Positions 32,097 through 41,129 of a DNA stretch of 64,000 nt are shown one piece after another. How positions within the stretch are numbered: position 1 is the stretch's first letter; each line of letters starts with the position of its first letter. The translations under genes were made by a program, and so were the position numbers. This stretch comes from Oceanospirillum multiglobuliferum (GTDB taxonomy: Bacteria > Pseudomonadota > Gammaproteobacteria > Pseudomonadales > Halomonadaceae): the NCBI RefSeq assembly GCF_900167095.1, contig NZ_FUXG01000003.1:90656-154655 (forward strand). The letters are read 5' to 3'. Below the pieces are notes generated by a model. That model was not told the DNA's origin, did no database searches, and saw only the letters and a program-made list of their open reading frames with translations.

Positions 32097-32702
32097 ATGT
32101 GGACAGTATTGGCTTCAATGATCATTTTTGCGTTGGTGGGAGCGGCATCCCCAGGACCTGTGAATATTATTGCCACCAGTTCGGGCGCACGTTTTGGTTA
32201 TCGCAGAACCTTGCCTCATGTGCTGGGCGCGTCTTTGGCCTATAGTGTAGTGGTGCTGATCTCCGGTATTGCCCTTACACAAACCAGTTATTGGTTGCCG
32301 AAAGCGACTGGGTTGCTCAGTATGCTGGGCGGCCTGTTTTTACTCTATATGGCGCTTAAAATTGCCTTGGCCAAACCCAGTCGATCTGTTCAGGGTGAGG
32401 TTGATCAGCCTGCTTTTTTGCGTGACGGTGCATTGGCGCAACTACTGAACCCTAAAGCTTGGTTAGTGGCCTTATCTGGTGTGAGTCTATTTGTGGTGAG
32501 TGATCTGCCCGACACTGTCTATCTGTGGCTGTTCTGTTTGGTGTCGTTGTGCTGTTGTTTTGTAGGGGTATCCCTATGGGCGTTATTGGGTGAACAATTG
32601 GGACAATATTTAACCACGGCAAAACGCCAGTTGATGTTTAATCGTTTGATGGCCGTCTTGTTAGCCAGTACGGTGTGTTTGATGTGGTGGGAGCAACTAT
32701 GA
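32097..32702 (+). CDS. LysE/RhtB-family amino-acid exporter
   Basis: 201 residues and about six transmembrane helices. The N-terminus SMIIFALVGAASPGPVNIIA carries the LysE hallmark (A-x-P-G-P), and LLNPKAWLVALSGVSLF is the matching motif in the second half. Such proteins export amino acids or related metabolites. The ATG at 32097 is chosen because GGGGT lies five to six bases upstream; the frame can be opened five codons earlier at TTG. The stop overlaps the next start (ATGA). Confidence 0.88.
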   Translation: MWTVLASMIIFALVGAASPGPVNIIATSSGARFGYRRTLPHVLGASLAYSVVVLISGIALTQTSYWLPKATGLLSMLGGLFLLYMALKIALAKPSRSVQGEVDQPAFLRDGALAQLLNPKAWLVALSGVSLFVVSDLPDTVYLWLFCLVSLCCCFVGVSLWALLGEQLGQYLTTAKRQLMFNRLMAVLLASTVCLMWWEQL

Positions 32703-33505
32703 AAGCTGATTCAACAACCTATTTAGAGCGCTGCCCAAGTTTACCTTATGTTGAGATGCGCACGGCCGTCGGCTCGGCGGCCTGTTACCATGCCCATTCC
32801 CATGATGAGTTCTCTTTTGGTGTGATTGAACAAGGCCGTGCCATTTATCAAAATGGTAAAGCGCACTATGCCATACAAACGGGGCATACAGTGACAATTA
32901 ACCCCGGTGATATTCACGCCTGCAACCCCGACAATCAACATTGGTCATACCGTATGCTGTTTGTGGATAGCCATTGGTTTGGTGCACTACAACAAGAGCT
33001 GTTGGGTCGTGATGATTTTGACTATCAGCCGTTTTTACATCATCACACCACCGCAGTAGAAACTTTTCAGCGCTTCAAAGACCTGTTTAATACCCTACAA
33101 ACTGAGCCTAACGCCTTGCAAGCGGAGTCGCATTTAATTGAGTTTGTGCAGCATTGCTTTCAGCCCAATTTGAAGTCGGTGTCTAGCCCTGCTCCAATCT
33201 TAGAAAAGGCCAAAGAAAAGCTGTTAGATGAGCTGGCGGTCAATCATTCGCTGGTCGATTTGGCTCAAGAAGTGGGTTTAAGTCGCTACCATTTTTTGCG
33301 GAGTTTCAAACAAGCTTACGGCTTATCCCCCCACGCCTTGCAGCTGGATGAGCGTATCAAAAAAGCCAAGGTGCTACTGAAAAACGGCTGTTCCATTGTC
33401 TCCACTGCCAGTGAGTTGGGCTTTGCAGACCAAAGCCACTTGCAGCGTAATTTCAAAAGACGTTTGGCGCTCACGCCAAAACAGTATCAATCGTTTTTCA
33501 GTTGA
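32699..33505 (+). CDS. AraC-family transcriptional regulator
   Basis: 268 residues: an N-terminal cupin-like AraC binding domain (HAHSHDEFSFGVIEQGRA, TVTINPGDIHACNP) and two C-terminal HTH units (SLVDLAQEVGLSRYHFLRSF and SIVSTASELGFADQSHLQRN). ATG 32699 has GGGAG six bases upstream and overlaps the LysE-family stop by ATGA, so the exporter and this regulator are translationally coupled. It probably senses the exported compound (inference). Confidence 0.92.
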   Translation: MKADSTTYLERCPSLPYVEMRTAVGSAACYHAHSHDEFSFGVIEQGRAIYQNGKAHYAIQTGHTVTINPGDIHACNPDNQHWSYRMLFVDSHWFGALQQELLGRDDFDYQPFLHHHTTAVETFQRFKDLFNTLQTEPNALQAESHLIEFVQHCFQPNLKSVSSPAPILEKAKEKLLDELAVNHSLVDLAQEVGLSRYHFLRSFKQAYGLSPHALQLDERIKKAKVLLKNGCSIVSTASELGFADQSHLQRNFKRRLALTPKQYQSFFS

Positions 33506-33524
33506 GGTCAGACCAAAGCCGAGA

Positions 33525-35414
33525 TTAAATCTCGGCCATATTACCGTATTGCTGCAACCAAGTTTTACGGTCACCCGCTCGTTTTTTGGCCAGTAACATG
33601 TCCATCATTTCGATGGTGCCATCTTGGCTTTCACGGGTGAGTTGCACTAATCGACGGGTGTTGGGGTCCATTGTGGTTTCCCGAAGTTGCATCGGGTTCA
33701 TCTCCCCCAAGCCTTTAAAGCGCTGCACGTTCACTTTGCCTTTTTTGTTTTCCGCTTCGAGTCGATCTAGGATCCCCTGCTTTTCATCATCATCTAGGGC
33801 GTAATGTACCTCTTTACCGATGTCGATGCGGTAGAGCGGTGGCATCGCCACAAAGACGTGGCCACGGTCGACGAGAACAGGAAAGTGGCGAATAAAGAGC
33901 GCGCAGATCAAAGTCGCAATGTGCAAACCGTCAGAGTCCGCATCGGCCAGAATACAGATTTTACCGTAACGCAGGCCGCTCAAGTCATCTGACGCAGGGT
34001 CCATACCGATGGCCACCGCAATATCATGCACCTCTTGAGAGGCGAGAATCTGATCTGAGCTGACCTCCCAAGTGTTCAGAATTTTACCCCGTAGCGGCAA
34101 AATCGCTTGGAATTGACGGTCACGGGCTTGCTTGGCCGAACCACCTGCTGAATCCCCTTCCACTAAGAACAGTTCTGAGCGGTTGATATCTTGTCCTGAA
34201 CAGTCGGCCAGTTTGCCCGGTAACGCTGGGCCTTGGGTGATCTTTTTACGGGCGACTTTTTTACTGGCGCGTAAACGCTTTTGGGCGCAGTTGATCGCCA
34301 ACTCGGCCAGCTTTTCCGCTTCGGCGGTATGCTGATTCAACCACAAGCTGAAAGCGTCTTTCACCACGCCTGATACAAAGCTGGCGGTTTGTCGTGAAGA
34401 CAAACGCTCTTTGGTTTGTCCGGCAAACTGTGGGTCTTGCATTTTGACTGAGAGCACGTAGCTGCAACGTTCCCAAATGTCTTCTGGGGTCAGCTTAACG
34501 CCTCTGGGCAGTAGGTTACGGAACTCACAAAACTCTCGAATCGCTTCTAACAAGCCTGTACGTAAACCGTTAACGTGGGTACCACCTTGTGCGGTGGGAA
34601 TTAAGTTAACGTAACTTTCGGCCAACAGCTCACCGCCTTCAGGCAACCAGTGCAGAGCCCAATCCGCCGCTTCAGTACGCGCGCTAAAACTACCCGTAAA
34701 AGGGGTTGAAGGCAGAGTTTCCCAGTCGACAGAGGCTTGTTTCAGATAGTCACACAAACCATCTTCATACTGCCAACTGCTGGTTTCTCCAGTATTTTCA
34801 TCGGTAAAGGTGATTTGCAAACCGGGGCAGAGTACCGCTTTGGCGCGCAAGATATGTTTGAGCTTAGAAACCGAAAACTTGACCGTATCGAAATACTGGG
34901 CATCAGGCCAAAAGTGAACTTTAGAGCCGGTATTGCGTTTGCCAACGGTGCCGATCTGCTCCAACTCCGATGCTTTATAGCCATCGGCAAAGTTCATTTG
35001 TAACAGCACGCCATTACGTTTGATTTGTACTTCTAAACGGGTCGACAGCGCATTCACCACCGACACCCCCACCCCGTGCAAGCCACCTGAGAACTGGTAG
35101 TTGTCGTTTGAGAACTTACCGCCCGCATGCAATCGGGTCAAAATCAGCTCAACCCCACTCACCCCATGTTCTGGGTGAATATCGGTTGGCATACCACGGC
35201 CATCATCTTCGACAGACAGTGAGCCATCTTTATAAAGGTTCACCAGAATATTGCGCGCATGACCTGCTAAGGCTTCATCGACACTGTTGTCGATCACTTC
35301 TTGGGCAAGGTGGTTCGGGCGAGTGGTGTCGGTGTACATGCCCGGACGTTTGCGTACCGGATCAAGGCCGCTTAAGACCTCAATGGCCTGAGCATTGTAA
35401 TTGTCGGTGCTCAT
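33525..35414 (-). CDS. parE: DNA topoisomerase IV subunit B
   Basis: ParE, 629 residues, is the ATPase subunit of topoisomerase IV, which decatenates daughter chromosomes. GHKL ATPase motifs: VIDNSVDEALAGHA, VEDDGRGMPTDIHPEHG, FSGGLHGVGVSVVNALS. TOPRIM motifs: LFLVEGDSAGGSAKQARDR (E-G-D-S-A-G-G), ADADSDGLHIATL. QRFKGLGEMNPMQLRETTM follows. Length around 630 without the GyrB insertion points to ParE. It overlaps yqiA by ATGA, the usual yqiA-parE pair; parC is not in the window. Confidence 0.96.
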   Translation of the reverse strand: MSTDNYNAQAIEVLSGLDPVRKRPGMYTDTTRPNHLAQEVIDNSVDEALAGHARNILVNLYKDGSLSVEDDGRGMPTDIHPEHGVSGVELILTRLHAGGKFSNDNYQFSGGLHGVGVSVVNALSTRLEVQIKRNGVLLQMNFADGYKASELEQIGTVGKRNTGSKVHFWPDAQYFDTVKFSVSKLKHILRAKAVLCPGLQITFTDENTGETSSWQYEDGLCDYLKQASVDWETLPSTPFTGSFSARTEAADWALHWLPEGGELLAESYVNLIPTAQGGTHVNGLRTGLLEAIREFCEFRNLLPRGVKLTPEDIWERCSYVLSVKMQDPQFAGQTKERLSSRQTASFVSGVVKDAFSLWLNQHTAEAEKLAELAINCAQKRLRASKKVARKKITQGPALPGKLADCSGQDINRSELFLVEGDSAGGSAKQARDRQFQAILPLRGKILNTWEVSSDQILASQEVHDIAVAIGMDPASDDLSGLRYGKICILADADSDGLHIATLICALFIRHFPVLVDRGHVFVAMPPLYRIDIGKEVHYALDDDEKQGILDRLEAENKKGKVNVQRFKGLGEMNPMQLRETTMDPNTRRLVQLTRESQDGTIEMMDMLLAKKRAGDRKTWLQQYGNMAEI

Positions 35415-36055
35415 TGATCTGTTCCTGATGGTTCTGCGGGGACAAAAGCAGGTAATAAAGTTAAAGGCTGCTGATAAGGAATCTCAGCAAAATCTAAGAG
35501 TTGTGCCAGCTTGGTTTCAAATTGGTCATAACCGTGACTGCCACCGAGGCTGATATCAAGTTGAGCGCCATTGTAGTAAGCAACAGCGTCCAGATAGTTC
35601 AAGGTTTCATCAGCGGTTTGTAACAGTACTAGCATCCGCTCGCAGCCGATCGGTTTGGCAAGATGCAGTTGCTCAAGCTGGTGCATGTGCTCCAAAGTCA
35701 GTTGGTAACGTTCACCGCTATAAAGGTTCTCATTGTCGCCCAAATATGCGGGTAATAGTTTATGGGGCGCAACCGCTGGGTTTACGAGCACCGCTTTCAA
35801 CTCAGGGTATCGTGCTAACAATGCCGTGCTGTAAAAGCCACCTAATGAACTGCCCACCAAGGTGATTCCACCTGACAGGGATTCGATCAACTCAATCAGT
35901 TGTTGCATCGCAGTTTTTGGCCAGTGACTCAGCTCTGGGCAATGTACCGTAACGTCGAGCTGATTGGTGTGCACATGGGCTTTGAGTTGGCGCGCTTTAA
36001 ACGATAAGGGAGAACTGTTGAAACCGTGAATATAGATGAGATGCTCAGTCGCCAT
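35411..36055 (-). CDS. yqiA: YqiA-family esterase
   Basis: Alpha/beta hydrolase of 214 residues. IYIHGFNSSPLSFKA is the family N-terminus, the nucleophile elbow is LVGSSLGGFYS (Ser in G-S-S-L-G), and the C-terminal His is probably in GGSHGYDQF. E. coli YqiA hydrolyses acyl-CoA and short esters in vitro. AAGGA precedes the ATG, and the stop overlaps the parE start by four bases. Confidence 0.9.
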   Translation of the reverse strand: MATEHLIYIHGFNSSPLSFKARQLKAHVHTNQLDVTVHCPELSHWPKTAMQQLIELIESLSGGITLVGSSLGGFYSTALLARYPELKAVLVNPAVAPHKLLPAYLGDNENLYSGERYQLTLEHMHQLEQLHLAKPIGCERMLVLLQTADETLNYLDAVAYYNGAQLDISLGGSHGYDQFETKLAQLLDFAEIPYQQPLTLLPAFVPAEPSGTDQ

Positions 36056-36179
36056 GCCACTTATTTCCTTAGCGGGCTATACCCGTCACAGCCCTTAAAT
36101 CGAAGCCGCACAGTGTAGAATAAATACTGGTTGGGCGTACATAGTTTTATCGGCTATTTTGCCTATACCTCGCCCGTCG

Positions 36180-36716
36180 TTAATCTGAATCAGTTTTGCT
36201 ACTTGCAAACTGTTCATGTGCAAGTAGTGCGGCCTTACGCGCTAACCCCCAACGATAACCCGATAAACTGCCATCGTTACGTACCACCCGATGGCAAGGA
36301 ATTAACACCGCTATTTTATTAGCAGCGCAAGCGCTGGCGACTGCACGAATGGCTTTGGGTTTGCCGATTTTTTGCGCAAGTTCGCGATAACTGATCGTTG
36401 TCTCTACAGGGATTTCTAATAGCGCCTGCCAGACTTGTTTTTGAAAATCAGTGCCTTTCAGTGCTAAGGGTAACTCACAGCCCGTTTGAGGCATGTTAAC
36501 AAGGTCTAATACCTGTTGAAAAATCTGTCTGAAGGCGTCATCCACTGCCTCACTCAACGTGGCAGAGGGCCAAATTCTGGCCAACTCCGTTTGCAGCTCA
36601 GCCTCATCGTCTGCTAATAGAACGGTACAAATGCCTTCGCCATTGTGCGCAACTAGAAGTGCGCCAAACTGTGATTTAAATACCATGTAATTGATGTTCA
36701 TATGATTTATGCCCAT
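36180..36716 (-). CDS. methylated-DNA-protein-cysteine methyltransferase, Ada C-terminal-like
   Basis: 178 residues resembling the C-terminal half of Ada: VFKSQFGALLVAHNGEGIC, FQKQVWQALLEIPVETTISY, IGKPKAIRAVASACAANK, and the acceptor-Cys motif IPCHRVVR, then DGSLSGYRWGLARK. It removes O6-methyl from guanine in a suicidal reaction. The Ada N-terminal phosphotriester/AraC part is absent. Start 36716 or ATG 36701 are both possible; neither has a strong Shine-Dalgarno. Confidence 0.9.
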   Translation of the reverse strand: MGINHMNINYMVFKSQFGALLVAHNGEGICTVLLADDEAELQTELARIWPSATLSEAVDDAFRQIFQQVLDLVNMPQTGCELPLALKGTDFQKQVWQALLEIPVETTISYRELAQKIGKPKAIRAVASACAANKIAVLIPCHRVVRNDGSLSGYRWGLARKAALLAHEQFASSKTDSD

Positions 36717-36827
36717 AAAAAATTAATCAACCGCTTGAAAAAGACAGTGTCTAATTGAGTAACCTAACGTAAGCTTGTATGACTAGCAGGCCTAGTTTTA
36801 AGCATCAATATCAGCCCAGAGGGGATA

Positions 36828-37622
36828 ATGTTTAACCATCTTATTCAATCGCCAATTCTCTTGATGCTGTTCTGCCTGCACTCGTGGGTTTGGGCTGAGT
36901 CAGCACCCTTGAAAGCAAAAGTTGCAGTGTATGAATATCCACCACTTTATCATACTTCTGTGGAAGGGCAGTTTTCAGGCACTTTGGGTGAAACCATTAA
37001 ACAGCTCTGTTCTAAAGGCGGGGTTGAGTGTCGCACACAGATGTATCCAATTGTGCGTGCTTATGACATGGTGATATCCGGCCAAGCTGATATGTCTATT
37101 TCAGGTATGCATCCTCGCTTTGATGAGTGCTGCACAGCGACAGACTGGAGCTATCCTTGGAGTGCAGGTCTATTTTCTTTAACTAATGGAGATATCCCAA
37201 AAACCGAAAGCGAGATGGAAGGTCACTCTTTAATTGTGGTGCGCGGTTGGCGCTCACAATATCGTTTTATGCCCAACTTTGACCAGCTGGTAGCTGATGG
37301 CAAACTTCGTGTGAATTACACCAATAGTAACTACAGTGCTATTCAGATGTTAAGCAGAGGACGCGGGGATTTACTTTGGGGTTCTATTGATTTTCAGTGG
37401 TACTTAGAAAAACTCGGACTCACCGGCCAAGTGCAATATCACGAACGTTTGCAGATTCCGATTGTCCTCTGGGTCAATAAGCAGTCACCGCAAGTCTTGG
37501 CAGCATTAAACAGTGGTTTTGCACAGTTAAAAGCAGAACAAAGCTTAGATGAGCAAAACTTACTAAGAGCGGAATTGATGGAAAAGGTTTATCAAGATGC
37601 GCCGATGAAGAAAACACAGTAG
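36828..37622 (+). CDS. periplasmic solute-binding protein, SBP_bac_3-like
   Basis: 264 residues with a signal peptide (about 1-23, cut after AQ/AES-like VWAES). The body has the family 3 solute-binding pattern: KVAVYEYPPLYHTSVEGQFS, LGETIKQLC, GQADMSISGMHPR, and VLWVNKQSPQVLAALNSGFA at the end. No ABC permease or ATPase gene is adjacent, so it may be an orphan binding protein, or a sensor-type subunit. GGGG precedes the ATG. Confidence 0.75.
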   Translation: MFNHLIQSPILLMLFCLHSWVWAESAPLKAKVAVYEYPPLYHTSVEGQFSGTLGETIKQLCSKGGVECRTQMYPIVRAYDMVISGQADMSISGMHPRFDECCTATDWSYPWSAGLFSLTNGDIPKTESEMEGHSLIVVRGWRSQYRFMPNFDQLVADGKLRVNYTNSNYSAIQMLSRGRGDLLWGSIDFQWYLEKLGLTGQVQYHERLQIPIVLWVNKQSPQVLAALNSGFAQLKAEQSLDEQNLLRAELMEKVYQDAPMKKTQ

Positions 37623-37662
37623 CCCAACGCCAGTTAGACTACTCTTTGCTTGGGATGCCGAC

Positions 37663-37911
37663 CTAAGATTTATCAAACTGATTGGCCGCTTGCTCTAACC
37701 TGTCATGGTGTTGCTTGTGAGGTACTTTTGCCTGAGCCAACTTGGCTAGCTCTGCTTCTAAGAAAGTCTGTTTTGCCTCATTACCTGCCGAAAGTGCTTT
37801 GATCAGATCTTGTGTGCTCCAGTGTCTGATTTTTTTAATCAGGTACAGATGAAAAACAATACCGCTGATCGAGACAATAAAAATAATCACAAGTTGTAAC
37901 CATAACGGCAT
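37663..37911 (-). CDS. small single-pass membrane protein of unknown function
   Basis: 82 residues: transmembrane helix at about 5-26 (LQLVIIFIVSISGIVFHLYL), then a charged, probably helical tail rich in Ala, Glu, Lys and Gln. A clean AGGAG lies seven bases before the ATG, which supports a real gene. Not recognised. Confidence 0.65.
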   Translation of the reverse strand: MPLWLQLVIIFIVSISGIVFHLYLIKKIRHWSTQDLIKALSAGNEAKQTFLEAELAKLAQAKVPHKQHHDRLEQAANQFDKS

Positions 37912-38160
37912 ATTGATCTCCTGATAAATATAGCTCTGATAATGAAGCTTCGCATTTTATCTTAGCTATTGATCATTTACCTCTCTTACTCATCCCATTT
38001 GCTAATTAAAACTTTTTGAATTTACACCTGTTGTTGAGAATGATTTTCAACTAAAAGCGTTTATCTGGCCAGTAACCGCAGCGATCGTGCAGGTATTAGG
38101 CAAAAGTTGCACAAAACAGAGTAAAAAACTCGGGTATCAGGGTTTTGTTCGTCTCGAAAT

Positions 38161-38181
38161 GGGACTAAAATGGTCTACTAT
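38161..38181 (+). promoter_or_regulatory. IscR/Rrf2-type operator before the suf regulator
   Basis: 38161-38181 reads GGGACTAAAATGGTCTACTA plus T. It fits the core of the IscR type 1 consensus, GACT-RWWWY-AGTC with STAT at the end, at most positions, and 11 of 12 core bases (GACTAAAATGGT) match the iscR site (GACCAAAATGGT). The TACTAT at its end could be a -10 element, giving a short leader before the ATG at 38200. A lone TTGACC half-site also lies at 38791. Confidence 0.5.
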
Positions 38182-38199
38182 GAAATGGCAGGATACCTG

Positions 38200-38715
38200 A
38201 TGCTGAAACTGAGTAAATTAACTGACTATGCCGCGGTGATGATGGCGCACATTGCGCGCACCCCTGATCAGCTTTTTACCGCAACGGATATTGCGGATCA
38301 GGTGCAGATTCCTCGGCCTACGGTCAGCAAAACCCTAAAAATGCTATTAAAAGCGGGTTTGTTAGTCTCACATCGCGGCGCGCAAGGGGGTTATGGGTTA
38401 GCCCGAGCGCCTCAGCAGATCACCGCCAGCGATATTATTGATGCCATTGAAGGCCGATTCGGCATGACCGAGTGTAGCCAAGATGATGTGACCTGCGATT
38501 TGCAAGATTCCTGCGGGGTATCTGACAACTGGCAGCGTGTCAGCGTCGTGATTCGACAGATGCTGAGCAGTATTACCTTAGTGCAACTGGCGCAAAAAGA
38601 GCCGTTGCAACTGGCTTGGATGCAACAACCTGTGACTGAAAATGCAGCCAATCCAAAGACAACCCGATTAAAGCAACATTCGACGATTCCTTTGGTGGCG
38701 CTTTCAACCGACTGA
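38200..38715 (+). CDS. SUF system Fe-S cluster assembly regulator (Rrf2 family)
   Basis: 171 residues with an Rrf2 winged helix: MLKLSKLTDYAAVMMAHIAR, IPRPTVSKTLKMLLKAGLL, HRGAQGGYGLARAPQQ. Three cysteines in ECSQDDVTCDLQDSCG are spaced like the cluster ligands of IscR. It matches the suf-linked Rrf2 regulator found before sufB in many gammaproteobacteria. ATG 38200 is chosen from the family N-terminus and AGGAT six bases upstream. sufB follows after 120 bp. Confidence 0.9.
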   Translation: MLKLSKLTDYAAVMMAHIARTPDQLFTATDIADQVQIPRPTVSKTLKMLLKAGLLVSHRGAQGGYGLARAPQQITASDIIDAIEGRFGMTECSQDDVTCDLQDSCGVSDNWQRVSVVIRQMLSSITLVQLAQKEPLQLAWMQQPVTENAANPKTTRLKQHSTIPLVALSTD

Positions 38716-38835
38716 ACCTGAGTTGAAGCCACTAGATGTCGTTTGCAGGATAAGCAAACACATGAATCACCTGATGAGACCGGATTTATTTTGACCAATA
38801 TCGAACAGCACCAGCTGTTTGATGGGGAGCGTGTA

Positions 38836-40281
38836 ATGGCAAATCAAGAAGAGATGGAACAGTTAGTCCGTCGCGAATACAAACAAGGTTTTGTAACCGA
38901 TATCGAATCAGACACTGTTCTACCGGGCTTGAACGAAGAGGTGATTCGTTTCATCTCCGCTAAAAAAGAAGAACCGCAGTGGATGTTAGACTGGCGTTTG
39001 GCTGCGTTTGAACAATGGAAACAGATGGAAGAGCCTCAGTGGGCACATGTGCACTATCCGGCCATTGATTTCCAAGCGATCTCTTATTATTCCGCGCCTA
39101 AATCTTCCGATGACAAGCCAAAAAGCTTAGATGAGGTTGACCCTAAGCTACTGGAAACCTATGAAAAACTAGGGATTCCCCTGCATGAGCGCGCCGCTTT
39201 AGCGGGTGTGGCAATGGATATGGTGTTTGACTCAGTATCAGTCACCACCACCTTCAAAGAAAAGTTGGGCGAAGCGGGCGTTATTTTCTGCTCTATCTCT
39301 GAAGCGATTCGCGAATATCCCGACCTAGTGCGCCAATATTTAGGCTCAGTTGTCCCTGTTACCGACAACTTCTATGCCGCACTGAACTGTGCCGTGTTCT
39401 CAGACGGTTCTTTTGTTTATGTGCCAAAGGGCGTGAAATGCCCGATGGAGCTATCCACCTATTTCCGCATCAATGCCGCCAACACCGGACAGTTTGAGCG
39501 CACATTGATTATCTGTGCCGAAGGTGCCCAGGTGTCTTACCTTGAGGGCTGTACCGCGCCAATGCGTGATGAAAACCAGCTACACGCAGCGGTGGTCGAG
39601 CTAGTGGCGCTAGAAGATGCCAACATCAAATACTCGACCGTACAAAACTGGTATCCGGGCGATGAAGAGGGCAAAGGCGGTATCTACAACTTCGTGACCA
39701 AACGGGGTGAATGCCGTGGCGACAACTCTAAAATCAGCTGGACTCAAGTTGAGACAGGGTCAGCGGTGACTTGGAAATACCCAAGCTGCGTACTGAAAGG
39801 CAAAAACTCTGTGGGTGAGTTTTACTCTGTAGCCGTCACCAACAACATGCAGCAAGCCGATACAGGCACCAAGATGATCCATATTGGTGAAGGTTCACGC
39901 TCCACCATTATCTCTAAAGGGATCTCGGCAGGCCGTTCTGACCAGTCTTACCGAGGCTTGGTGAAAGTGCTGCCCAGTGCCAAAGGTGCGCGTAACTTTA
40001 CCCAGTGTGATTCTCTGTTAATTGGTGATCAGTGTGGCGCACACACCTTCCCTTATCAGGAAATTGCCAACAGCACGGCACAAATTGAGCATGAGGCCAC
40101 CACCTCTAAAATTGGCGAAGATCAGCTGTTCTACTGTCGTCAGCGTGGTATCGCAGAAGAGGATGCGGTGAACATGATCGTGAACGGCTTCTGTAAAGAT
40201 GTCTTCAAAGAGCTGCCGATGGAGTTTGCGGTAGAAGCCGAAGCCTTGCTCAGTGTCAGCCTAGAAGGTGCAGTGGGCTAA
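38836..40281 (+). CDS. sufB: Fe-S scaffold subunit SufB
   Basis: 481 residues, beta-helix scaffold of SufBCD. Conserved parts are [67 protein letters not shown]-like [20 protein letters not shown] (the catalytic region), and [20 protein letters not shown] with the cluster-linked Cys. ATG 38836 has GGGGAG seven bases upstream and begins [19 protein letters not shown]; the frame is open 31 codons further upstream but without family similarity. Confidence 0.96.
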   Translation: MANQEEMEQLVRREYKQGFVTDIESDTVLPGLNEEVIRFISAKKEEPQWMLDWRLAAFEQWKQMEEPQWAHVHYPAIDFQAISYYSAPKSSDDKPKSLDEVDPKLLETYEKLGIPLHERAALAGVAMDMVFDSVSVTTTFKEKLGEAGVIFCSISEAIREYPDLVRQYLGSVVPVTDNFYAALNCAVFSDGSFVYVPKGVKCPMELSTYFRINAANTGQFERTLIICAEGAQVSYLEGCTAPMRDENQLHAAVVELVALEDANIKYSTVQNWYPGDEEGKGGIYNFVTKRGECRGDNSKISWTQVETGSAVTWKYPSCVLKGKNSVGEFYSVAVTNNMQQADTGTKMIHIGEGSRSTIISKGISAGRSDQSYRGLVKVLPSAKGARNFTQCDSLLIGDQCGAHTFPYQEIANSTAQIEHEATTSKIGEDQLFYCRQRGIAEEDAVNMIVNGFCKDVFKELPMEFAVEAEALLSVSLEGAVG

Positions 40282-40376
40282 GTTTTAGCCAGACTGATCA
40301 GCGCCCATGCTGCGCTCCCTATATCAAGAATTCAGATTTGATGATGGCCAAGCCATCCGACAGAAAAGGTTAAACC

Positions 40377-41129
40377 ATGTTAGAAGTTAAAGATCTGCGT
40401 GTAAGTGTTGAAGGCAAAGAGATTTTAAAAGGGCTGAACCTGACCATTAATGCCGGTGAAGTACACGCCATTATGGGCCCTAACGGCGCGGGTAAATCGA
40501 CGCTGTCGGCCATTATTGCGGGTCGCGAAGGTTATGAGATTACAGGTGGCAGCATCACCTATCTAGGCCAAGACCTATTGGAAATGGACATTGAAGAGCG
40601 CGCCCGTGAAGGCCTGCTGTTGGGTTTCCAATATCCGGTTGAGATCCCTGGGGTTAAAAACGTCTATCTACTTAAAGCGGCGTTAAATGCCAAGCGTAAA
40701 CATCTAGGTTTGCCTGAAATTGAAGCGCCAGAGTTTATGAAACTGGTACGTGAAAAGCTGGCCTTTATGAAGATGGACAACAGCTTTCTGCACCGCTCTG
40801 TAAACGAAGGTTTCTCAGGCGGCGAGAAAAAGCGTAATGAAATTCTACAGATGCTGATTCTGGAACCTAAGTTAGCCCTGTTAGACGAGATCGACTCAGG
40901 TCTGGACATTGACGCCCTGAAAATTGTCTCTCATGGCGTGAATAGCTTGCGCGATGCAGGTCGCTCTATCGTGATGGTGACACACTATCAGCGTTTGCTG
41001 GACTACATTGTGCCCGATCATATCCATGTGCTGTCTGACGGTAAAATCATCAAATCAGGTGATAAGTCTCTGGCGCTGGCGCTTGAAGAGCGCGGTTACG
41101 ACTGGGTAATCGAGGAGGCGGCTCAATGA
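40377..41129 (+). CDS. sufC: Fe-S assembly ATPase SufC
   Basis: ABC-type ATPase of 250 residues. Walker A GPNGAGKST (about 35-43), Q-loop FQYPVEIPG, signature NEGFSGGEKKRNEI, Walker B LALLDEIDSGLDIDAL. SufC powers the SufBCD scaffold. AAGG precedes the ATG; the stop overlaps the sufD start by ATGA. Confidence 0.97.
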   Translation: MLEVKDLRVSVEGKEILKGLNLTINAGEVHAIMGPNGAGKSTLSAIIAGREGYEITGGSITYLGQDLLEMDIEERAREGLLLGFQYPVEIPGVKNVYLLKAALNAKRKHLGLPEIEAPEFMKLVREKLAFMKMDNSFLHRSVNEGFSGGEKKRNEILQMLILEPKLALLDEIDSGLDIDALKIVSHGVNSLRDAGRSIVMVTHYQRLLDYIVPDHIHVLSDGKIIKSGDKSLALALEERGYDWVIEEAAQ

